The notes beneath the pieces are model-generated. The model did no database searches, was not told the origin of the DNA, and worked only from the letters and a program-made list of their open reading frames with translations. From NCBI GenBank assembly GCA_945643635.1, contig CALZFC010000256.1, positions 1,300,001-1,364,000 on the forward strand: a DNA stretch of 64,000 bases, given 5' to 3'. Both the position numbers and the translations under genes were made by a program. The DNA is from Allodiplogaster sudhausi. Taxonomy: Eukaryota; Nematoda; Chromadorea; Rhabditida; Diplogasteridae. Shown here piece by piece: positions 55,513 to 64,000 of the stretch. Numbering within the stretch: position 1 is the first letter of the stretch; every line of letters starts with the position of its first letter.

Positions 55513-58500
55513 CTAATTATTTGTTGCTTTCATGCAGAATTCAGCCAAAATCTGTGCTTGTTGGCTCGAGGCATCGGACAGGTTCGTTATTAACGAGAAG
55601 TGGTCCTCGCCATCGATGACCTAAAATGGATAAATAAAACATCAAGAAAAGAGATCAATAAACCATACCAAAATTTTTTTTAATTTTTTAATGGTTTAAA
55701 TATTATTTTAAAAATTGGTTTAAAGTAAGGTGTGAATTATATAAATATCAATCTGACATCTTAAGAATTACAGCAACCAGTGTAATATCGTGAATGAAGC
55801 ATGTACTTTCAATATACATTCTGTTTCATGGAATAATAATATGTATGTAGTAAAGAAATGCGTATATATTTGGAAAAGACGCTTCAAATTCATGAAATGC
55901 AATGATAGTTTAATTTATCAGTTTTGTATTGATAATTATCAGGGCAAATTTGGAACGTTAAATATTGTTGTGATGCAATAATTTATTAATGGGTGCAATC
56001 TGAAAAATAAAAATTTTTTTTCTCGGTTGTGATGTCATAATTTACTGATGAAATGTAAGGTACTATATTCTACTTGCAATCAGTCATCGAAAAGCGAAAT
56101 CAAACCGATTAAACGGGCTGAAACCGAACTGGGCAAACCTAGTGTATCATGACGGCATCTGCACGTGCTTGTATTTTTTGTCGAATTGGCAGAATACATC
56201 TTGAATACTTTATTCATATCGCATTAAAGCAATAATTTACTGGTGCAGTGTAAGATATCTTACATCCATATACATAGGTCTAAGCAGTAGTAATCTCAGA
56301 AGCAGTCATAACAATGGCATCACGTCGCTTGCGCTTCTTGCAGCAGCTGAAATTAAATTCAAATTATCTTTTTAATGCCCATTCTATTAGCCGAATTTCG
56401 GTACAAGACGAAGTTAACACTTACCCGCATCCTCCGCATCCACAACCACAGCATCCACATCCTCCGCAACCACAGCAGTTGTTGCAGCAGTGGTTATTGC
56501 AGCAGCAGTTTCGGTTGCCGCAGCAGTGGTTCTGGCAGCAGCAGCACTTTTTGCAGCAGCAAGAACAGCACTTCTTGCAACAGCAGCAGTTATTGCAGCA
56601 CTGAAGTGAGATAAAGAGATAGAGGAGTAGGCAATGAGATGAGTGTTTCTTGATGTAAGACAAATTTCGTTGAACTGACTTTGTTGCAACAATTGTTACA
56701 GCAGTTGTTATTGCAGCAGCCACCGCAGCAGCCACAGCATCTCTTGTCCCTGCCGGTCTGGGCAGTGGAATTGGATTGAAGAGGAGCAGCCTGTTTGGTA
56801 GTGAATGTCTTGGAACGGGTAACTGCATTGGAAGAAGGCAGGGCGGAAGAGATCTGAGTCTGGCTGGCCTGGCCCGGACATTGAGAATCAGCTGCGAGAC
56901 TGAGTCCCGAAATGACCACGAGGATGAAGACGCAAGAATGCATTGCTGGATATGGAGGAGCTGGCTGGTCGGTGCCAGACAAACGAAAAATGGGTCTGTT
57001 TTATACCAAGTTCGCAGATTAACATGCCACTTGACATTGAGACCGCATTCCAGGTGAGAACTACTTCAACATTGAGGAAGATAAACAAAAACTGGAGTGG
57101 ACATCTGAGCGTTGACTTTGATTGTATGCAATCGATTCGCTCCAAGCACGCGATTCAATTATATGCATACACAATGTTGCGAGTGTTTCAATGTCCACTC
57201 GAATTTCTGTTTGTTTTCCTGAACAGCCAGCCCTCTGCTGAAGAAGTTCTCTCCTGGCCAGAGGTCTCAGTGTCAATGGGGCATTTTAATCTATCAACTT
57301 AGTATAAAAGAGACTCAATTCGTTTGTCTGGCTCCTCCACATCCAGCAATGCATTCTTGCGTCTTCATCCTCGTGGTCATTTCGGGACTCAGTCTCGCAG
57401 CTGATTCTCAATCTCCGGCCCAGGCCAGCCAGACTCTGATCTCTTCTGCTCAGCCTTCTTCGAATGCAGTAGCCCGTTTCAAGGCATTCGCTACCAAACA
57501 GACTGCCCCTCTTCAATCCAATTCCACTTCTCTGACCGGCAGAGACAAGAGATGCTGTGGATGCTGCGGTGGTTGCTGCAATAATAACTGCTGCAACAAT
57601 GTCAGTTCAACGAGATTTGTCTTACATCAAGAAATACTCATCTCATTGTCAACTCCTCTATCTCTTTATCTTACTTCAGTGCTGCAATAACTGCTGCTGC
57701 TGCAAGAAGTGCTGTTCTTGCTGCTGCAAAAAGTGCTGCTGCTGCCAGAACCACTGCTGCGGCAACCGAAACTGCTGCTGTAATAACCACTGCTGCAACA
57801 ACTGCTGTGGTTGCGGAGGATGTGGATGCTGTGGTTGTGGATGCGGAGGATGTGGATGTGGAGGGTGTGGATGCGGGGGATGCGGGTAAGAGTTAACTTC
57901 ATGTAAAAACGAGATTCGGCTAATGAAATGCTCATTCATAAAGAAAAATTTCAATGTAATTTCAGCTGCTGCAAGAAGCGCAAGCGGCGTGACACAGCTT
58001 CTTCAATGCCCATTGCTTAGAGCTTAATATTCGTGATATATGTATGTATGTATCTGTTGTACATTGATGTAAATTATTGCAGCACAATATTCATTTAAGA
58101 ATAAACCATGCTTTTCGTGTTTTATAAGATATGGCGTATTGTGCGGCTGCACGACAAGTGAGCAATGCTAAATCGGCTACAACGGCTACGGCCAAGAGGG
58201 CCGAGTGGACTTTCTCGCTGCCACTCTATGACAATGCACCAAAATTGTCATTGTACATACATACGTCATGAAAACACAAATGTCTCCAAGTTTCAATGAT
58301 TTTCAAGACGGTTATGCTACTATTTTTTTTTTATAAATGACGAAAAACAGTCATATTGCAGATCGGGATAGTAATATATTTTTAATATTAAAGGTTGGCA
58401 TTCTTTTTCAAGGAAAAATTATAAAATTGAAAGGATGAAAAACTGTTTGAAAAGCATGATTAAAAGTATCACTGACAATGTGCTGTGCCTTTGTGCCGGC

Positions 58501-61237
58501 CTTTGCGAGTTCGTCGCGCATTCGCGCGCTTTGCTCGTGCAGCGCGGGCGAGTCGGCAGCAGCCACTGCGAGAAGCACTTCTCGACTTGGCACCCTGCCA
58601 GGGAGCACACGGCAACACGCCTCTTCAGCCATGGCAGCAGTTAATCTGCGTGGGCAGAAGTGAGAAGAAGATCAACATCATACATCAACTACATTTTATT
58701 ACACGATATATACAAAATATAGTGCTTCTCTCATGTTACACTACCCTAACCATCAAGACAAAAGCATTTAATGGAGCAGCCGATCACCAATCTTGAGAGA
58801 AGGAATATTAAAGAAGGGCGATCACCGAAAAATTGCAATTGTATGTTCAAACTTGCAAAGGTTTCAAACGGAAGTCCATTTAATTACTCAAAAAAGTACG
58901 GTAGACGAGATCGCTAAAGTAGCACTGGTTTCCAAGCGAGATGTTATTGCTCGTTTACTTATTTCATACTGTTTTGCCTAATATTCATTAGTTTATTGTA
59001 GAATATTCACATACGAAAGGGATAAAGCATGAAACAAACGAATGTCTTAAAATATTTGTAAATTCAATCTTCCCGCAATGGGTAAGTGGCAGCAAATCTA
59101 CTGTCGAGTGCTGTAACACCACGTTTTTGCACTGACACCAATCACAAATTCATTCAAAAATTGCACTTTCAAGTATCTTAAACTTGAATATGGAACTTTT
59201 TTGTGCCTTTTCATTTGCCTTTTCTTTTTCCTCATGCCCGAGACTATTCGAAAATAGCTAAGATGTCTCATAAATCGGCAATGACTTTTCGGTGATCGCC
59301 CTCCTTTAACAAAACTTGAGCAATACCCTATTTGACGGCCGATAACGGTGTCCGGCAGGCGCGAGAGGTCAAAGACGCCCGAGAAGAGCGCAAGCCCATC
59401 GACCGGAGACGTGGAGGCCAGCAGTTGAGATGCTGAGGAGAATTTCCTGACAGTTTTAAGAAAAACATATCAAAATATATCATAAAATATGTTATTAATT
59501 TTTCATATTGGTGAAATTTTGGTGAACATTTGCTTTTTTTGTGAAGACAAAAAAATTCATTAATGTTCTATCGTCCGTTCAAGCAGAGGTGGCCGGAGAA
59601 GCACGATTCTAACCATTTTTTTTCAACTTTGGAGCCGGGCTTTCAACATATCTCCGGCCTCCGACCACCCGATAACCCAAGGCAATATCAGCGATATAGA
59701 TGAACTGATGCAGCAGACCTTTGAAAGCAAGCTGCGCGCCGGCTGAATGCCCGCCAATAATAAGACGGCGAGGCGTGCTCGCGAAGCGGTCCAGAAGCAC
59801 ATAAACAATTAAAGGAATACATAAGACTAGCGATAGCCAATTTTTGAATTCGCGCAGCACTTTAATGAAGTTCAAAAGGCAGTACCGGAAAATAAAATGT
59901 TTATTTCACCAGATGGGTCGGCTTTTATTCTAGTATATAGGGCACGGATGATGAGAAATTTAGCATAAGTGCAAGTATGTATGTACATATAGATGAGCGA
60001 ATAACTCAGTTAAGCAAAAACTCACACGTGAGGTGTTCTCGCATATGTACATGACATGACAACAATAATCACGAAAATTCAAACAGATTACCGTTCTTTC
60101 GTAGTCCTTTAGCTGGACTCGAGAGCATGTAATTTGGAGGGACTCACGTCTATGCAGTATGAATGGAAATTCACAAATTTCAGGTGAATTGGCAAAATGC
60201 CAGGAGGACGAACAAATAATAATCTGACCTTGATTGCCTTGGCGACATCACGAGCGATATCGCTGACTGGCCGATTGGGCGATGCAAGACGATAGCCGAT
60301 GGATGCGACTGTGACGCCGCGACGGACGAGAGGAAGCACCAGAGGAGAGCAGTCAGCACGAGAGCCCTCCTGGAAGGGAGAGAGAAGAGAGAGGGAGAGA
60401 GGGGAAAGAAGAGAGAGAGAGTGACAGGGGAGACCATGACAAGGGAAGAGATGGAGGGCGATGGATATGTATAGAGACAGAGATAGGGAGCGAGAGTGAG
60501 AGGTGAGAGAGAAAGACAGAGTAGGAGCGACAGGGTAAGGAGAAAGAAAGATAGCGGCACAGAGAGAGAGAGAGCGAGAGAGAGAGCGAGAGAGAGAGAG
60601 AAAGAGAGAACAACCTGCCAATATCCGCCATGCAACCAGACGACTATCAGTTGGGCGACTTCAAGGGAGCCGAACACGTCGATCTGTTCTGCATTTTCAA
60701 GATAATTCATATAATTAATCATATTGCCAATAATATGTCTCCTTCTTTTATCATGGTTATTATATTTAATGAATATAAAAATATTAAGCAAAATATTTGT
60801 TTTCAGCATTCAGCATATTTGTATCCAAATATGAAAAAAGAAAGAAAAAATTGTGTCCTTCAAATTTCGCACCAGTTTCATCTTCGCCATATGGAATAGT
60901 TGTACAATCGATGCCGGCTCGTTTGTTTGCTTTCATGGACTCGGTGAGGGACGAAACGAAGCGAGTAATGACCTGATTGTGAGAGGTCAGTAAGATGAAG
61001 TATAGTGTGAGAGAGGGGGAGGGAGAGAGAGTTTTACAGAATTAGAAAGAAGGTGTTAAAAAGGATACTGAAAGAATGAGAAATTACGCAATTCGACTTT
61101 ATTCGATAAACAATTTCTCCTGTATTTCCTTTTTGTGTTGTAATTCTAACGTGACTTGGCGACGCGTCGTCGTACGTCCAATGGGAGCACGACCAGAGGC
61201 AGTCTTCTTCCGAGAAGGACGCGTCGTGCTTGCACAT
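55513..61237 (-). CDS. Kynurenine formamidase-like hydrolase
   Basis: Exons: 61237-61151, 60972-60873, 60688-60615, 60369-60229, 59800-59719, 59432-59327, 58645-58477, 55620-55513; 288 residues. This alpha/beta hydrolase family cleaves N-formylkynurenine in cytosolic tryptophan breakdown. Marks: IPYGEDETEQIDVFG, the oxyanion motif HGGYWQ (82-87), nucleophile motif GGHSAG (Ser153), VDGLALFSGVFDL, acid candidate Asp228 in AAADSPALHEQS, and GEDHFS with His260 in the last exon. An in-frame stop precedes the ATG. Oddities: exon 5 fits only if the intron ends in TTTAT instead of AG; intron 6 holds a MITE; the 2.9 kb last intron contains Cys-rich genes O and P; the last exon has three extra copies further downstream. 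Possibly damaged by the splice change. Confidence 0.8.
56280..56943 (-). CDS. Ultra-Cys-rich secreted precursor, copy O
   Basis: Exons 56943-56680, 56600-56425, 56346-56280; 168 residues. It lies in the last intron of the formamidase gene, on the same strand. Exon 1 resembles M, whereas exon 3 and the 3' flank are identical to I/K (tail DAIVMTASEITTA), a patchwork that points to gene conversion. The final residue of exon 1 is Lys rather than Asn (AAA before GTCAGT). The spacer contains an extra Cys (DSQCPGQA). Confidence 0.9.
56944..57348. promoter_or_regulatory. Shared divergent promoter O/P
   Basis: TATA boxes at 56999-57005 (minus) and 57303-57309 (plus). It is almost identical to the M/N promoter. 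Confidence 0.7.
57349..58020 (+). CDS. Ultra-Cys-rich secreted precursor, copy P
   Basis: Exons 57349-57600, 57680-57885, 57966-58020; 170 residues. Exon 1 is the same as in N except that one CCNN repeat (12 bases) is missing. Exon 2 has more Gly-Cys repeats than N (206 against 176 bases). The tail is the shortest of the family (DTASSMPIA). P is nested in the formamidase intron on the opposite strand. Confidence 0.9.
58808..59309. mobile_element. MITE, copy 3, in formamidase intron 6
   Basis: 502 bases bounded by TTAAAGAAGGGCGATCACCG and the near reverse complement CGGTGATCGCCCTCCTTTAA. The interior shows no transposase. It ends 17 bases from the donor of formamidase exon 6 (gene sense). Confidence 0.82.
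60360..60610. repeat. GA-rich tract in formamidase intron 3
   Basis: Imperfect (GA)n repeats fill the intron between exons ending 60615 and starting 60369 (gene sense). Read in the antisense frame they produce long Leu/Ser runs that are not genes. Confidence 0.8.
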
Positions 61238-62110
61238 CCTTGACTAGGCTACCGGGACCAGGGTCGAGACCAGGGACTGGAACCGGAACAAACTGTGTTG
61301 TGGACAACTCTGGAAAATGTAAGAAGAGAGTTACTTCTCAAGGATTGCAAGTGTTATCCCACTTGGCTTGCTTCCCGTCTTCTTCGTAGTGGAATTGGAT
61401 GCAAGAATGATAGAGAAAAGTGGAGTGAGGGAGAAAAGAGACAGAAGGTGTTAAGAACAAGAGCGAAGATAAGCGATATATAAAAAAGTTAATTTAAAGT
61501 ATTATTACAAAGAACTAAGTGCCACCACACTCCTCACACAAATAATGATGAAGAAGACATTGCGAGCGACTCCTCTTCTCTCTATATTACTGCGTTCTCA
61601 TCTTCTTCCATGCAATAAGTCAGTCACAATCTAATCAATCAGAACTGAATCGTCTCACTCGCAGCGAATGAATGTCCTTCCCTCTCTACCTCTATCTCTA
61701 TCTCTTTCTCTCTCTCTCTGTCTTCTCATTCTCTTTTCTTATCCGTTCTCTTATTCTCTTACCCCATGCATCGCATTGCTTCTTTTCACGAACAACTCGC
61801 TAGTTCACTGTCTATTTCTCCCTATCGTCAGATTGTCCTATACTGTTATAGTTCGAATGCTGCTGACACCAAGTTATGTATCAATATATACAAGTATAAG
61901 TTAGTTATCACAAATGATTTATCACAGAAAAATGAATCACAAGATCAGTTGTATATGTATTACAAGATATTATGAAGAAAAAAAATGTACAGACATACAT
62001 ACATATGTATATCGATCGATATCATTTCTTCACCTTATGCTCATAAATAAGAGAAAAGATAGCTTGAAACTAATGAGAAAGCGTGAGGACGAATAGAGAT
62101 GGAGAAATAT
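61238..62110. other. Intergenic between two minus-strand genes
   Basis: A CT-rich tract lies at about 61680-61730. An acceptor-like TTTTCCAG near 61310-61317 (minus) could be a trans-splice or 5'-UTR site for the formamidase gene. No other feature is recognised. Confidence 0.5.
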
Positions 62111-63782
62111 CTAGAAAAAAGCAAGCCGAACGATAATGACTAGTAAACTGATGCAAGAGTGAAGAGTTCTACCCGATGCTGGCAATGGCTTCTTTGTGTT
62201 CATGAACCACGGCTGTTCCTGTATTCTTTCTATTTCTTCTTCTCCATCCTCGGGCAGTTCTACGGCTTTCTCTATCCACGAGGACGAGGTATCCGGATGG
62301 CTAGGAGTGACTGTTCTTGGATGAGTCGAAGAAGCTGTACTAGGCGAAGTGGCAGTGGAAGAATCGGTTCTGGCGCTAGCCCAAGTGGTAGCTGGCGCGA
62401 CATGATCCTCGTGCTCGTCCTTCTCTGTGCCTTCCTCTCTCCTCCACTCCTTCTCTCGCCCTCCTCCCTCAAATCTCATGCAGCACAGCCTCAGTTTAAC
62501 GTCGCCTGAGATATCAACAAGACCGCCCAAGATTCGATCGAACATCAGCGCCTTGCAACAAGATTACTGCTAATTAATTGTTCATAAAATGGTTATAAAA
62601 ATTTTTAAAATAAATTTACGTGTTTTGTGTTATTTGTTTTTTTTAATTCTATTTTTTTAAACGAAAATATATAAAAACTTTTTACCCTTCCTGGTCCATT
62701 AATTCGTGGGCTCACGCGATACCAATATCGATCCGAAATCGCTTCTTCCTCGCCGTTCACGAGCCATATGAAAATGAGAAAAAAAATTTGTTTTTATTAA
62801 TCCATTTATTTCTTATCCCTCAATTAATCATGCAATAAAATGGATGATACATTATCACCATATTCATTCTAAACCATATTACAATCTTCATTTTGCGTTA
62901 TGATAAAATTGATTCTATTTCTATTACGAATTTAATAGTTAAAATGAATACCGATAATTTGCGCGCTCGATGTGCATTCTATCCCTGACAGATTCGTCTG
63001 GTGAGTGGATGAACCTCGGCTTCTGCGAAGAGGAAAACAAGAACAAAAATATCGCAAAACAAATTCAGGCATGAATTTTTTCCAAGTTATTCTGCAATAA
63101 TTTTTCTTCTTCTCATTGTAAACCAATATGCTTTATTAAGTGGTCTCTTTTAATAAAGCATACTGGTCTACGATGAGAAGAAGAAAAAATTAGGGCAGTA
63201 TGACTTGCAAAACACTAGTCGTTTTACATGCCACAAGAAAGTGAAGAAATTGCCCTGTTTTCATCTTTGATACCCAAACAGCAGCCATTCCGCATGTCCT
63301 GAATGAGGTGTTTGCGAGAAAGTGTTTCGTGGAGATTGATGACGGAAAGACGGCAGGAACGAAGCCGGCCGGGCACGGGGCGGTTTCATTGGAGAAATGA
63401 CGACCTAAATTATTCGAATGTTAAACGAATTATACAACAAATTTTCTATGGCTATCTCTCTCTCTTCCTCTCAATTTAATAAAATTTGTTCGCATCATAT
63501 TTTTATCTTCCACACCATTGTTTCCTGCAATATACGTATCTTTGTGAAATAACTCACAAATTAGCATAGAAATTTTCTATATTTTATTTATATATTTATA
63601 AATAAAACTAGCTGCATACCGTGCGTGATGACAAATTCCACATCTGTTCCATGTTGCCACGTGAAGTTGACATCGAAGTGGCCGAGAATATCCACGCTCG
63701 GAGAGTCGTTTACTTCATGCCGCCCATTGGCAGCTATTAGTGGAAGAAAGCGTAGAAGAAGTAGAGCAGACCGTTTCAGCAT
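62111..63782 (-). CDS. Secreted protein with GPI-anchor-like tail, unknown family
   Basis: Exons: 63782-63620, 63404-63274, 63022-62952, 62767-62686, 62551-62111; 295 residues, phases consistent. Signal peptide (RSALLLLRFLPLIAANG), an ectodomain with CPAGF and a later Cys, possible N-glycosylation sites (NFT, NET, NTS), WLVNGEEEAISDRYWYRV, then VKLRLCCMRF. An acidic and Ser/Thr-rich stretch follows. The end is a small-residue region and a hydrophobic tail (CISLLVIIVRLAFF, then stop), as in GPI-anchored proteins. The exon 4 acceptor reads TTTTCAT rather than TTTTCAG; without that join the frame would stop at 62941-62939 after 125 residues. I recognise no family. Confidence 0.65.
63097..63191 (-). 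ncRNA. Possible hairpin RNA in an intron
   Basis: Two arms of about 41 bases (63098-63139 and 63150-63191) pair almost perfectly around a loop of about 10 bases. On the minus strand, the sense of the host gene, two of the few mismatches become G-U pairs. Size and shape suit a small-RNA precursor, but a tiny foldback element is equally possible. Confidence 0.4.
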
Positions 63783-64000
63783 TCGTCGACGAAGAGGAAA
63801 GGAACAGAGAAAGCATCGAGATGAGCAACTAAATGGCCCGGATGTTGCCTCATAGGAACTCGAGAATGCCTAGTGAGTAAGGCAGAAGAAACAACCGCTC
63901 TTTTTTCCGTGAATTCTTTTGCTTTAGCTTCAAGCATACAGAGGAAAAGAAAGGCACTGGTTGTTTTGAAAGCGAGAGAGAAGTGGAGGAGAAAGAGGGT
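63783..64000. other. Upstream flank of the GPI-tail gene
   Basis: GA-rich at the end of the window. No exon recognised. Confidence 0.5.

Noticed and set aside
58408..58632. Independent small gene starting at the ATG at 58632
   Set aside because: The frame extends upstream to an acceptor at 58645 and fits formamidase exon 7 in phase, including the catalytic Asp region and the join to GEDHF.
61034..61237. Frame running past 61151
   Set aside because: A donor after the codon for His at 61151 joins in phase to the next formamidase exon; the extra residues are intron.

Overview
The window is eukaryotic and almost certainly from a nematode. Genes are cut into small exons by short GT-AG introns. 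Two genes carry the nematode CX module. Others encode a nematode-type acyltransferase-3 protein, a core-2/I-branching glycosyltransferase and a kynurenine formamidase. The species cannot be named from this sequence. Microsatellites (CT/GA, ATT) and small foldback elements are common.

Layout. 1-1.5 kb: CT-repeat intergenic DNA. 1.5-7.4 kb: two tandem plus-strand CX-module membrane proteins. 8.1-34 kb: eight members (A-H) of a family of secreted proteins whose mature part is about half cysteine, interrupted at 21.4-29.2 kb by an acyltransferase gene whose first intron holds a 3.1 kb inverted repeat and whose later intron holds 386 ATT triplets. 34.7-36 kb: the 3' part of an unrecognised plus-strand gene. 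37.5-40.3 kb: a minus-strand core-2/I-branching enzyme. 42-58 kb: four tandem units of about 4 kb. Each unit holds a 68-residue acidic/proline-rich protein gene (X1-X4, plus), a copy of the last exon of kynurenine formamidase (minus) and a divergent pair of Cys-rich genes (I/J, K/L, M/N, O/P). 55.5-61.2 kb: the formamidase gene itself (minus), with pair O/P inside its last intron. 62.1-63.8 kb: a minus-strand secreted protein with a C-terminal tail typical of GPI anchoring.

The most unusual content is the Cys-rich family. There are sixteen copies. Fifteen are open through three exons with identical intron phases, and one (C) is a pseudogene with two stop codons. Fourteen form seven head-to-head pairs over short shared promoter regions with a TATA box on each side; two (E, H) stand alone beside what looks like half of such a promoter. 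Each precursor has a signal peptide, a spacer ending in a dibasic GR(E/D)KR site, a CC/CCNN/GCG-repeat core, and a basic KKRKRR tail. The architecture suggests a processed, disulfide-crosslinked or metal-binding extracellular material; that function is inference.

The array is evolving quickly. Units 1 and 2 at 42-50 kb are nearly identical with a breakpoint inside gene X2, genes N/P and I/O show patchwork identity, exon 2 varies in length by Gly-Cys repeats, X4 is frameshifted, and three spare formamidase exons with the catalytic-His motif lie downstream of the real gene. Exon boundaries were inferred by hand from splice consensus, reading phase and family motifs, so individual junctions may be wrong even where a gene call is firm.
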